A stretch of 64,000 nt of DNA from positions 62,001 through 126,000 of the forward strand of contig OY760140.1 of assembly GCA_963663215.1 (NCBI GenBank). The letters run 5' to 3'. Made by a program: the position numbers and the translations under genes. The stretch comes from BJGV01 sp003230615 (GTDB lineage: Bacteria; Pseudomonadota; Gammaproteobacteria; Burkholderiales; Nitrosomonadaceae). Numbering within the stretch: the stretch's first letter is position 1; each line of letters begins with the position of its first letter. Under the pieces are notes generated by a model that did not search any database, was not told the origin of the DNA, and worked only from the letters and a program-made list of their open reading frames with translations. Shown in pieces: positions 1 to 9,039 of this stretch.

Positions 1-1583
1 AGAACTGACCAGGTGCCGTAAATATAATTACTTCCCCAGCGACCAAACCAAGCGCCACTGGGTTCTTGTTCATTGATCAAATAGGATAATCCTTGTTTTA
101 TAGAATTTTGTTGCTCAGGTTTTCCGTATAAGGCCAGGAAGCCTGTGCAACGAGCAGTGACGTCACTAGTGGGGGGATCAAGCAACGCGCCGTGGTCAGC
201 AAATGGAATTTCGTTAAGGTAATAATAAGTATTGTCCACATCGAAGGCTGCGAAACCACCGTTTCTAGATTGCATGCCCCTAAGCCAGCTTGCCGCACGT
301 TTAATGCTTTCACGATAAGCTTGAGGATCTGCCTGGTACATTGCCCAAGCTATTGCTGCAGTATCGTCTAGATCAGGGTAGTGTGGGTTGGCGTACTGAA
401 AGGCCCAGCCACCCCCAGCAAGTTTCGGATTTTCTTCTTGCCAGTCTGCAGGTGCATCTAGTATTTGTAGGGGTGCTAACCAGTCAAGAGCATCCCGGAC
501 CGGTTTTTGATCTGCACCGATGTCTTCCTGTAAGGATAGGCTTGCAAGGATCGTGTCCCACACAGGCGATGTGCATGGTTGACACCAAATTTGTTCGCCT
601 TCATCCACCAACAATCCTAGTAAAGCTTGGCGACATTGTTTCCGGTAGGGATGTTCGTAGGGATATCCTAGCAGTGCAAGTGCCTCATTGGCATTTACCA
701 TGGCGGGGAAAATTGCTCCCAGACCACATTCACCGTTAAGTCTTTCTACTATCCAGCGTTCCGCACGGTGAAGCGCAACGCGGCGTAGAGCATTTGGAAT
801 GAGCGGTTCAAATAGTGAAGCAGTGCGCTCGATGAGTAAGAATATACGATTAAGAAAAGTACGTACTGGGAAATAATTACGTTCCTTCTCAGGGTCTACG
901 GTGAACAACTCACGAACGTTAATTTTACGTGGATTAACAGCATGCGCCCTTAGGCTACACAAGATTGTCAGCGGAACCGTCACAGTACGTGACCAATAAG
1001 CAATTTTGCTCAGATGGAAAGGAAACCACTTCGGCAATAATATAATTTCTACCGGCATAAATGGTACACCACGCCAAGGGAGTTGACCGTACATAGCTAG
1101 CAGTATCCGAGTGAATACGTTAGCTCGTGCTGCACCACCCTGTTCCAGGATAGCTGTACGAGCAACTACCATATGCGGAGCATCTGGAGAATCGCCAACT
1201 AGCTTTAATGCATAATAGGCTTTGACGGTGCAACTTAGATTAAAATGACCACCATAGTACAAAGGCCAACCACCATGTTTTGGATCCTGCTTATTACGAA
1301 TAAACCGAGCTAGCTTTGTTTCAAGTTCGACATTTACATCATCCATGAAGTGCATCATCAGCACGTATTCGGCTGGAATTGTACAGTCTGCCTCTAAAGG
1401 AAAACACCAGTGACCATCTTCTTTTTGCAAAGATAGTAGAGCTGTACGTGCCGTTACCAATGCATCTGCCAGAGTTGCTATGTCTCGGTTTGACGACCGC
1501 TGGTGGGCAGAGTAAACCTCACCTGTATGGAAAAAGTTAGTATCTTCTCGGGTTGCGCCGGTAAGGGTATCGAGGTCCTTCAT
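1..1583 (-). CDS. shc: Squalene-hopene cyclase (3' end outside window)
   Basis: Cyclises squalene to hopene/hopanol, the committed step of hopanoid synthesis, as a monotopic inner-membrane enzyme. The frame is open from the ATG at 1583-1581 to the window edge (about 527 codons). The family is usually near 650 residues, so roughly the last 120 are missing. The catalytic DxDD motif is visible as DLDD at residues 404-407, in the context YPDLDDTA, and several Gln-Trp-type repeats are present (for example GGWPLYYGGHFNLS and GGWAFQYANPHYPD). The start codon overlaps the mlaA stop (TAATG read on the minus strand), so the two are probably translationally coupled. Neighbours hpnN, hpnM and hpnH support hopanoid rather than other terpenoid use. 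Identity is very likely; only the C-terminus is unseen. Confidence 0.95.
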   Translation of the reverse strand, partial: MKDLDTLTGATREDTNFFHTGEVYSAHQRSSNRDIATLADALVTARTALLSLQKEDGHWCFPLEADCTIPAEYVLMMHFMDDVNVELETKLARFIRNKQDPKHGGWPLYYGGHFNLSCTVKAYYALKLVGDSPDAPHMVVARTAILEQGGAARANVFTRILLAMYGQLPWRGVPFMPVEIILLPKWFPFHLSKIAYWSRTVTVPLTILCSLRAHAVNPRKINVRELFTVDPEKERNYFPVRTFLNRIFLLIERTASLFEPLIPNALRRVALHRAERWIVERLNGECGLGAIFPAMVNANEALALLGYPYEHPYRKQCRQALLGLLVDEGEQIWCQPCTSPVWDTILASLSLQEDIGADQKPVRDALDWLAPLQILDAPADWQEENPKLAGGGWAFQYANPHYPDLDDTAAIAWAMYQADPQAYRESIKRAASWLRGMQSRNGGFAAFDVDNTYYYLNEIPFADHGALLDPPTSDVTARCTGFLALYGKPEQQNSIKQGLSYLINEQEPSGAWFGRWGSNYIYGTWSV

Positions 1584-2608
1584 TAATTGTTGTCCAATGT
1601 GCTGGGTTGAATAGATTCAGACTGTTGTTCACCCTCAGAGTCTTGATGAGCATTATCGATTTTGTCAGGAACATTTTGATCGAGCTTATTGGACTCATAA
1701 GCGAAGAGAGAGCAATATTTTTTGTTTTGGCTACCGAATCTTACTTTCTCGTTATCACTTTCTTCTTGTATATTATGCTGTTCAGGTGTTCCCGGGCAAG
1801 GTTCGGTGTCTTGGCTGGTCTTAGAGTCAAGGGGAATCAATAGCTCATCTTGCAAGAAATCATCGTAGTTTTCGATTGGCTGTTTTCCATCAAAGACAAG
1901 ATTTTGGCGTTGTTGCAAATATGCTTCACGCGTGAACAAATAAGGGTCTAGTGCTGCTTGGTCACGAAGGTGTATGTTCTCTGAATGCCGCGCACGTGTA
2001 TCAATTGCTCCCAGAATACCCAAGGGAATAGTTATTGGGGCACCGATCACAAACCCTGCGATAAATAGCACGTTTGAGGCTATGGTGACAGGAAGGCTCA
2101 ACACGTCACGATTACTGCTAGGTCCAAGAATAGGGAGATACATATAAGATGTGTTGTCAACACCCCAAACTCCAAGTGTTTGTCCAAAATCTTCATCGTG
2201 CTTTTCCAAACCCATGTGTGTTGCCACATCAAAGATTCCAGCCAAGCCAATTGTAGTATTAAAAACGAAGCGCAGCGTGTCTTCAATCCCTTGAATCATC
2301 TTGCCCTGCAGAAAACTATTTAGAATCACGTTCGGGTATCCAAGGTTGTCATAAAAATTTCCGACAGAGTTTCGAACTGGGTCGGGAACATGTTCTATGT
2401 AGGTGTTAGCAACCGGTGCCAGAATATTGCGATCAATAGTCTCAGTGAAATCGTATAGAGGACGATTAACATTTTCATAAGGGTCATTTGAAATGGTAGC
2501 CTCATTCGAGGCCGTGACACCTTGGTCCTCTTGGGGCACTGTGGCACAGCCCGTAGACAGTGCAGCAAAAAGTAGCAGCAGATAGGCAGCTAGGTAGCTA
2601 GGTTTCAT
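1583..2608 (-). CDS. mlaA: MlaA/VacJ family outer-membrane lipoprotein
   Basis: MlaA proteins sit in the outer membrane and move phospholipids (and possibly other lipids) between leaflets toward the periplasmic MlaC carrier. The protein has a lipoprotein signal peptide ending in LSTGC, then the family core: NDPYENVNRPLYDFTE, NVILNSFLQGK, TIGLAGIFDVATHMGL and DFGQTLGVWG. I chose the Met at 2608 because it starts a normal signal peptide; an in-frame ATG at 2632 adds eight residues. The protein is about 340 residues, longer than E. coli MlaA (about 250), owing to a polar, acidic C-terminal tail of some 80 residues. Its position between hpnN and shc suggests a role in hopanoid or phospholipid trafficking. 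Family certain; substrate inferred. Confidence 0.92.
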   Translation of the reverse strand: MKPSYLAAYLLLLFAALSTGCATVPQEDQGVTASNEATISNDPYENVNRPLYDFTETIDRNILAPVANTYIEHVPDPVRNSVGNFYDNLGYPNVILNSFLQGKMIQGIEDTLRFVFNTTIGLAGIFDVATHMGLEKHDEDFGQTLGVWGVDNTSYMYLPILGPSSNRDVLSLPVTIASNVLFIAGFVIGAPITIPLGILGAIDTRARHSENIHLRDQAALDPYLFTREAYLQQRQNLVFDGKQPIENYDDFLQDELLIPLDSKTSQDTEPCPGTPEQHNIQEESDNEKVRFGSQNKKYCSLFAYESNKLDQNVPDKIDNAHQDSEGEQQSESIQPSTLDNN

Positions 2609-2894
2609 GATCTGAGATCCAGATATTACCATTCTCCATTTGTAATATGGTAATTCGTTTTGAGATGTAATGTACAGTCAAAAAAGCCTGAATTTGCATA
2701 TATCCTTTCTGCTTAGGGTTGTTTCTTCACCATATATCCAACATGGATTCAGCCATAAACTATCTTTACTTCAAATGAGAGTTGGAGATCGAACTATTAG
2801 AATATGCTGACAGTTTCGTTTTATTCAAGCATTTAGATTACTGTATGTGGGACGATAAACTTGTTATCACCAGTAATGAGGAAGTAGTTGTTAT

Positions 2895-5543
2895 TCATAG
2901 CTTTACTTTTTGAGTTGAGACTCGTAACAGTACCGGCAATATAACCAGTGTGCAGATTAGAGTAAAAGTCAGGCCCATAGTGAGTAGTATTCCCATGCTA
3001 GCAGTACCTTGGTGCGATGAGAACATTAGACTCGAGAAGGCGACTAATGAAGTCAGAGCGCTGTAGAAGATAGCTCGTACAGTGCTAGTTTGGATTAGAG
3101 CTTCACTCGTTAGTTTATCATTGCGACTTCGGTGAACCATGTGCAGGCTACTATCAATTCCAATACCAAGTAACAGTGGCAAGGCTATAATATTTGCAAA
3201 GTTAAACGGCATATTCAGCAAGACAGTGAAAACACCAATAAATATGCTTGATAGCAATAATGGAATCAGCACTAATAGAGTATGTTTCACACTACGTAAT
3301 AATATTAGGAGTGCTATTACAATTCCTACTAACGCTAGTGAGAAAGCTTGTACGAAAGCTTTTACTACGGCTTCACCCGCTTCCAGACTCACCATTGGGG
3401 CTCCTGTAGCCTGGGGAGCTACTTGTTGTATTGCGCGTACGAAACGTTTCAATGCTTCGTTATTATTTATATCTTCTGCTGGATAGACGGCAATTTTATA
3501 TTCGCCTGTCCGGCTATGCCAGCGGCTACTTAACGAAATTGGAAGGTCGTTTTCGCTAAATGTGCTGGAAGCTTCAATAGCGTTCTGCATGCGTCGAAGA
3601 GAAGTTGGTAAAGTTACGAGTAAATCATTATCTACTGAATGTAATAGCTTGTTCCTATCCTTAATGTTTTTGTTGTTGAGATGATCGAACAGTGTTGCAA
3701 GTGAGTTCCTCAGAGTGCGAGCGGATGTCAACACAGTATGATCAGGCTGTTCGGTAATAAATCGATCTAGGGTAGTACTTAGCTTGTATAGTGCTTTTCT
3801 TTGTTTTGCCGATACCTGTTCACTTTTCTCTGACGAAGGCGTTGATAGCATAATCGGCCCAGTTGTCAGAGCCATCTCCGCAATGAGTGGGAGTTTTTTC
3901 TCCTGTTCTTCTGGTACAAAATCAAAGATTGTTACTACTTTTTTTACTTCCGGAAGTTTTGTAAGATTTCCTACCAAAAGATCTGTTTCTTCACGATTAC
4001 TAGCCAGCACAGCTACATACCAGGGTGAGTTCTCTACTTCTGAAAGTAGCTCCTTAAAGGTATTCACGGCTTCTCCCTTTGGATCTTGCATATTCAATAA
4101 GTTATAGTCAAATTTTATCTGGGGCAACAATGCCACAGCAGCAAGTAATCCTACAAGAAAAGTGACATACGTCAATTTATGCCACTTAAATGATATTTCA
4201 AGTATCCTATTAAGAGAGAAATTAATGCCAGATTTTAATTCAGGTTGTTTTGGTATGTAACGTAGCAGGGCGGGACCTATAGTAAGGGTAACCAACAGAC
4301 TAATCAGCATCCCGGTACCAGAGATTACCCCCAACTCTGCTACTCCACTGTAATCGGTAGTTATAAAAGCGTAGAAACCAATGGCGTTTGTGATGGCACA
4401 TGCAGTTAGTGCACCTCCGGCTACGCCGCCAGCTTTGTACATAGCTCCTTTCGCTGAAAGGCCTCTTTCTAGCACCTCTTGATGTCGTAGTAGAAAGTGG
4501 ATGGCAAAATCAGCGCCAAGACCAATGTATAACACTGCAAAAGCGATAGAAATAATATTTAGGTGACCGATTGCAGCAGTAGCGAAGGCTGCGGTAAGAA
4601 TCAGACCTAGCATTAGGCACAGTAACACGGCAAGTATCAGCCTAATTGTACGCATTGCAAAAAAAAGTACCATCACAACCATCACGAACGTGATTATTCC
4701 AGCATACTCCATTCCACGCAGCGAGCTGTTGAGCTCCTCATCAGCTAAAGCCACTTCACCAGTAATGCGCATTCGTACCGGACTATCATTCGTTAAGCCG
4801 ATATCCGTTGCTGCAACATGTATTGCCGAAATGGATCGTTCTGCTGGGTATAACTGGGTGAAATCTTGTTTTGGTTTCACCATAACAAATTCTTGATATC
4901 TAATTTTCTGTGGTTCGCCACGAAATAAAGTTTGCCATGAAAGAATTTGTGGCACGCCTGAAAGTCGAGCATTCAAAGTTGCACTCAAGCTATTCAGTAA
5001 TGGTCCTAGTTCCAAACTACGTCCTTTACGTAATTCTTCTATTGCACCAGTGAGTACAGAAGCAAAGGTATGCAACGTTGGGTCCCGAGCAATATGAGCG
5101 ATTAGTGGCTGTGCGCTTGCCATGTGATCAGTAATTCTTTCCAACTCAGGAATGCTTTCATAGAGCAGGCTGTTGTGTACGAAAAAAGAATCTACATTTG
5201 GAGCGTAAACATCTTGAAAATTTATTGGGTCTTCTTTTAAGCGAGCTGAAAGAAGACCGGCAGCAGCATAAGCTTGCTCGGGAGTAGGAGCGTCTAGTAC
5301 TAGTAACAAACTAGCCATTTCCTGGGGGAACGTTTTATTGTAGTGTTTCATATTGACACGAAACGGCAGGTGTTCTGCAAGCATATCTGTGGTATCAGTA
5401 TTCATACCAAGATTACGTGAAATATATATGGTACAGGTCACAGCAGTTAGCAACGCCACAAGAAGTATCCATGGTGCGTAGAGATAGGAGGCAGTAGCCC
5501 AACGCGCAAAAGCGCTATAGATATGTCCTTGCGAGGCTTCCAC
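2895..5543 (-). CDS. hpnN: Hopanoid transporter HpnN, RND superfamily
   Basis: HpnN is an RND/MMPL-type inner-membrane protein that moves hopanoids toward the outer membrane. At 882 residues it matches the family. An N-terminal membrane helix (residues about 20-45) is followed by a large periplasmic domain, a first block of membrane helices (about 275-435, including LGADFAIHFLLRHQEVLERG, typical of sterol-sensing/RND repeats), a second periplasmic domain, and a second helix block (about 735-880, with LGIGIDSSLHMVHRSRNDK). The two half-repeats with a charged residue after the I-D-S/A segment are characteristic of the family. It sits 44 bp downstream of hpnM, in the same direction. A gap of about 285 bp separates it from mlaA, so mlaA-shc may also have their own promoter. 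Confidence 0.93.
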   Translation of the reverse strand: MEASQGHIYSAFARWATASYLYAPWILLVALLTAVTCTIYISRNLGMNTDTTDMLAEHLPFRVNMKHYNKTFPQEMASLLLVLDAPTPEQAYAAAGLLSARLKEDPINFQDVYAPNVDSFFVHNSLLYESIPELERITDHMASAQPLIAHIARDPTLHTFASVLTGAIEELRKGRSLELGPLLNSLSATLNARLSGVPQILSWQTLFRGEPQKIRYQEFVMVKPKQDFTQLYPAERSISAIHVAATDIGLTNDSPVRMRITGEVALADEELNSSLRGMEYAGIITFVMVVMVLFFAMRTIRLILAVLLCLMLGLILTAAFATAAIGHLNIISIAFAVLYIGLGADFAIHFLLRHQEVLERGLSAKGAMYKAGGVAGGALTACAITNAIGFYAFITTDYSGVAELGVISGTGMLISLLVTLTIGPALLRYIPKQPELKSGINFSLNRILEISFKWHKLTYVTFLVGLLAAVALLPQIKFDYNLLNMQDPKGEAVNTFKELLSEVENSPWYVAVLASNREETDLLVGNLTKLPEVKKVVTIFDFVPEEQEKKLPLIAEMALTTGPIMLSTPSSEKSEQVSAKQRKALYKLSTTLDRFITEQPDHTVLTSARTLRNSLATLFDHLNNKNIKDRNKLLHSVDNDLLVTLPTSLRRMQNAIEASSTFSENDLPISLSSRWHSRTGEYKIAVYPAEDINNNEALKRFVRAIQQVAPQATGAPMVSLEAGEAVVKAFVQAFSLALVGIVIALLILLRSVKHTLLVLIPLLLSSIFIGVFTVLLNMPFNFANIIALPLLLGIGIDSSLHMVHRSRNDKLTSEALIQTSTVRAIFYSALTSLVAFSSLMFSSHQGTASMGILLTMGLTFTLICTLVILPVLLRVSTQKVKL

Positions 5544-5587
5544 TATCGTGGGTCGTCCTTCAGGATGTAAGTTGAAACAGTTATTGT

Positions 5588-6217
5588 TTAGTTTTTCTCG
5601 GCCAGAGTAATCTTTTTCTTGAGCATATCAATGAGGACTGGAAAGCCTTTCTTGCTAAGAATGGAACGGTACTCGACTCGTTTCAGTGCAAGGTCACTGA
5701 CACCATCAGCCAAAACATTGATGATGCGCCAACCCTCTTTTCCTTGACCCAGGATGTAGTCAAAACTTACCGTGTCACCATTGGCTAGGGTTAATTGACT
5801 GCGCACCAGTACATGATTCCGAGGCATAGTCTTTTTCTCTAAGAATTCAAAACGCTCACCCTCATAGCTTTTGAACCATCCCGCATAGGTGCTGATGCTA
5901 AGTTTACGAAAGTGTTCGATAAAGATATGTTGTTGCTCGCGGTTTAGATTAGTCAAAAGTTTTCCTAGAATAGTACGCGCAATAAAATCGAGATCGTGGG
6001 AGCGGTCAATTACGGGGGCTAGTAATTTAAAGCGACCTTGGAATCCTAACTTGTCTCCCCCTCGCATTCCCTTGAGAAGAGCCTCGTGCAGATTGTTAAT
6101 AGTCTGTTCTGGACTAGTGATATCCGGTTTCTGAGACCAAGATACTGGCATGTACAACAAAATTGCTGTCATAACTAGTAGATGAAAAATTGATTTAATT
6201 TCGGGACAGTTTCTCAT
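5588..6217 (-). CDS. hpnM: Hopanoid-associated MlaC/Ttg2D-like periplasmic protein HpnM
   Basis: This is a 209-residue member of the toluene-tolerance Ttg2D/MlaC family, in the subgroup found in hopanoid clusters (HpnM). An N-terminal hydrophobic signal (about residues 11-28, ending VSWSQ) predicts export. The mature part shows the family pattern FIARTILGKLLTNLNREQQH, then the Y-A/S-W-F segment and VSFDYILGQGKEGWRIINVL. MlaC proteins bind lipid in the periplasm and shuttle it between membranes. The gene sits directly upstream of hpnN, and a MlaA homologue lies in the same cluster, so the locus encodes both an inner-membrane exporter and a periplasmic carrier. Shine-Dalgarno AAAGGA precedes the ATG. 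Confidence 0.88.
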   Translation of the reverse strand: MRNCPEIKSIFHLLVMTAILLYMPVSWSQKPDITSPEQTINNLHEALLKGMRGGDKLGFQGRFKLLAPVIDRSHDLDFIARTILGKLLTNLNREQQHIFIEHFRKLSISTYAGWFKSYEGERFEFLEKKTMPRNHVLVRSQLTLANGDTVSFDYILGQGKEGWRIINVLADGVSDLALKRVEYRSILSKKGFPVLIDMLKKKITLAEKN

Positions 6218-6653
6218 GTCTGCGGTCCTTTCAACAAGTGCACTTCGAAACGATAGTGTAGTGCTGAATTCGTATTATATCCAAGTATAAAGTAAGGATG
6301 ACAAGCAGTGAATGGTTGAGGCGCGTGCTACTCTCTTACAAGGTTGACTACAAGATTAAGATAACGAAGTTGCTAGCAAAGGTAGAATACACTACACACT
6401 TATTGTAGCTAATCAATACGCCGTACTAAAATTGACTGATTGACTAGATCTGCTTCGTACCTAAACATCGACACGATGAAGCGTCCGAACGTTGATATTG
6501 TGCGGAAACCTCGATCATGTTGTGTAGACAGATGAGGTTTCGTTCTTTGTAGTAAATATGAATAAGAGTTACAACAATCAAACAATCTGAAAATCACTAC
6601 TATTATGGTTGGTAAGTAAAGACTCAGTTAAATGCTCGTTAGGCAAATAAGCA
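6218..6653. other. Intergenic region between hpnH and hpnM
   Basis: About 435 bp, AT-rich. The only frame is a short minus-strand one (6409-6597) with no recognisable motif and no Shine-Dalgarno, which I do not call. It may hold the promoter of hpnM-hpnN, but I could not pick a convincing -35/-10 pair. Confidence 0.5.
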
Positions 6654-7763
6654 CTACCGTATAACCGTGATAGGAATTCCAGAAAGCTTATTTCGTTCTT
6701 CCAGTTCCTCGGTTATCCATTTAGGAATAGGCTCGGCAACCATTTCTCCCACAGTCTTTGGACCTCGGATGGAGGTGAGTAGGCCTTTCAAAGGATGTTG
6801 CAACATATCTTCAACCGCAGTTGCTTCATAACCACAGTGAGCCATACATTGCACACATTTGGGATTGTTAGTGTTTCCATATTTTTCCCAGGGTGTCTCT
6901 TCCAGAAGCTCTTGGAAACTAGACGCATAACCCTCGTCTGACAACAAATAACAGGGTTTTTGCCAGCCAAACACATTACGCGTCGGGTTGCCCCATGGGG
7001 TGCAATCATAGCTCTGATTACCTGCCAGAAAATCAAGATAAAGCGTAGAATGATTTAATTTCCAGTTGCGTTTCTTGCCAAGTTCAAAAATGCCACGAAA
7101 CAAATTCTTGGTGTCTTTACCTTTAATGAAGACATCTTGTTGGGGTGCGCGCTCATAGCTGAATCCAGGTGCAATCGTTGCGCCTTCTATGCCTAGCGTC
7201 ATAGCATAGTCCAGAAATTCGGCAACATCTTTTGGAGTTTCACCTTGAAATAAAGTGCAGTTAACGGTAACCCTAAAGCCTTTTCTTACTGCTAATTTTA
7301 TAGCTTCAACTGCCCGATCAAAAACACCATCTTGACAGACAGAGGTGTCATGCCTTTCTTTCATTCCGTCCAAATGGACAGATAGGGTCAAATATGGAGA
7401 TGGTTTATAGTCGCCAATTTTCTTTTTCAACAAAAGCGCATTCGTACACAGATAAACATACTTTTTACGGGCAACAATACCTTCAACTATTTGTGGCATC
7501 TCTTTGTGTATTAGTGGTTCTCCGCCCGGAATTGATACCATTGGCGCGCCACACTCATCGACAGCTTGCATACATTCTTCAAATGAAAGACGTTTGTCCA
7601 AGATCTCATCAGAATAATCTATTTTGCCACAGCCCCCGCAGGCTAAATTACAACGAAAAAGAGGCTCCAACATTAGAACCATCGGGTATTTCTTAACCCC
7701 TTTTAATTTTTGTTTTATTAGATAGCTGCCTACAGCTATCTGTTGACGTAACGGAACTCCCAT
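6654..7763 (-). CDS. hpnH: Adenosyl-hopene transferase HpnH (radical SAM)
   Basis: HpnH joins the 5'-deoxyadenosyl group to hopene, the first step of making extended (C35) hopanoids. The radical-SAM cluster motif is CNLACGGC (CxxxCxxC), near residues 36-43 from the start used here, within LEPLFRCNLACGGCGKIDY, a signature of this family. A C-terminal SPASM-like region has Cys residues (KCVQCMAHCGYEATA). The ATG at 7763 is preceded by GGAGAG at good spacing and begins MGVPLRQQ, the usual HpnH start; two extra codons are possible upstream. Length (369 residues) is typical. The gene lies between ispH and hpnM in a co-directional cluster. Confidence 0.95.
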   Translation of the reverse strand: MGVPLRQQIAVGSYLIKQKLKGVKKYPMVLMLEPLFRCNLACGGCGKIDYSDEILDKRLSFEECMQAVDECGAPMVSIPGGEPLIHKEMPQIVEGIVARKKYVYLCTNALLLKKKIGDYKPSPYLTLSVHLDGMKERHDTSVCQDGVFDRAVEAIKLAVRKGFRVTVNCTLFQGETPKDVAEFLDYAMTLGIEGATIAPGFSYERAPQQDVFIKGKDTKNLFRGIFELGKKRNWKLNHSTLYLDFLAGNQSYDCTPWGNPTRNVFGWQKPCYLLSDEGYASSFQELLEETPWEKYGNTNNPKCVQCMAHCGYEATAVEDMLQHPLKGLLTSIRGPKTVGEMVAEPIPKWITEELEERNKLSGIPITVIR

Positions 7764-7856
7764 GAGCAAGTCTCTCCAAAAATAATTTAATAGCTAGAAT
7801 GATAGTCATACGCAAGCAAAATAGCTACCCTTACCTTCATTTTTTGTTACTTACAA

Positions 7857-8794
7857 TTACAATGATTTTTGTTGCTGTAATAATGATGCCGGGAGTTTGA
7901 ACGTGATATCCCCCGACACTCCTTCCATCTCATGAATACTGCTTACTCCAAGACTCCGCAAACGATCGAGAACACCTTGTACCAATACCTCAGGAGTAGA
8001 AGCACCAGCAGTTACCCCAATTTGTGAGCTATTAACAAACCAATTTTGTGAAATCTCATTAGCATCCTGAATTAGATAGGCATCCACACCGCTCATTTCG
8101 CCTACTTCTTGTAAACGTGAAGAGTTGGAGCTATTTCGCGCACCTACCACCAGAATTACATTAACCTTTGCAGCCAGGTTTCGCACGGCGTTCTGACGAT
8201 TTTGTGTCGCATAGCAGATATCCGATAACTCGGGACCATGCGCGTCTGGAAAGCGATTTTTCAAGGCTTGCACTATGAAGCGTGTATCGTCTAGGCTGAG
8301 GGTGGTCTGGGTGACATAGGCTACTCGTTTTGGATCGGAAACCACTAAGGCTTGGACATCTTCTACAGAGCCAACCACATGTACTGTTCCACGTACTCGT
8401 CCGTAGGTTCCTTCCACCTCAACATGGCCCCGATGACCGATGATCACCACCTCGTACCCATCCTTGCTATAACGTTGAGCTTGTAAATGTACCTTGGTAA
8501 CTCGCGGACAAGTCGCATCGATAATTTCTAGATCTTGGGTACGAGCTGCTTCCATAACGGCGTCGGAAACACCATGCGCACTGAGCACGGTCACCGCTCC
8601 AAGGGGATACTCTCCATATCTTCGGTAAAAATAACCCCGCGTGCCTCCAAATCGTGGATTACCTGCTGGTTGTGCACGATCTGGTGTAACACGTAGATTG
8701 GTGCTCCATAAAGTACCAGAGCTTGCTCGACAATTTCTACGGCGCGCACCACGCCAGCACAAAATCCTCTCGGGTTAGCAAGTACGGCCTCTAT
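7857..8794 (-). CDS. ispH: IspH (HMBPP reductase), frameshifted, AUA at start position
   Basis: IspH is the [4Fe-4S] enzyme that makes IPP and DMAPP in the last step of the MEP pathway, supplying squalene for hopanoids. The three cluster cysteines are all encoded (GFCAGV, DATCPRV, ICYATQNRQ). The protein is split by a frame change. The N-terminal part, from 8794 to about 8606, reads EAVLANPRGFCAGVV onward and ends SIPLERstop. The rest continues one frame over as PLGAVTVLSAHG. One extra base in the G4 run at 8603-8606 (C4 on the coding strand) would restore a 312-residue protein of normal length. The expected first codon is ATA (8794-8792), six bases after a perfect AAGGAG; no ATG, GTG or TTG is available there. 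It may be a real pseudogene (many relatives have a second ispH elsewhere) or an assembly error. Confidence 0.85.
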
Positions 8795-9039
8795 ATCACT
8801 CTCCTTATTTAGCGTTTTGTTAAGCTTCCACTACGACAATATTTTAACACGTATGTTGCATAAACTAAACATATGGCCTCTACCTATACCGCATTGTAAA
8901 CAGAGTATTTATGGATTAATCGTTATATTGATAATGATCGACATAAACCAGATCTAATTTAATCAGGAAAATTCCAACTTACTGACAAAATAAAATCTAT
9001 AAGGGTCCTTGTAGAAAAGAGAATCAAACTACTGTGCAT

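Noticed and set aside
6409..6597. Minus-strand frame of 62 codons between hpnH and hpnM
   Set aside because: No ribosome site, no motif and no gene-like codon pattern.
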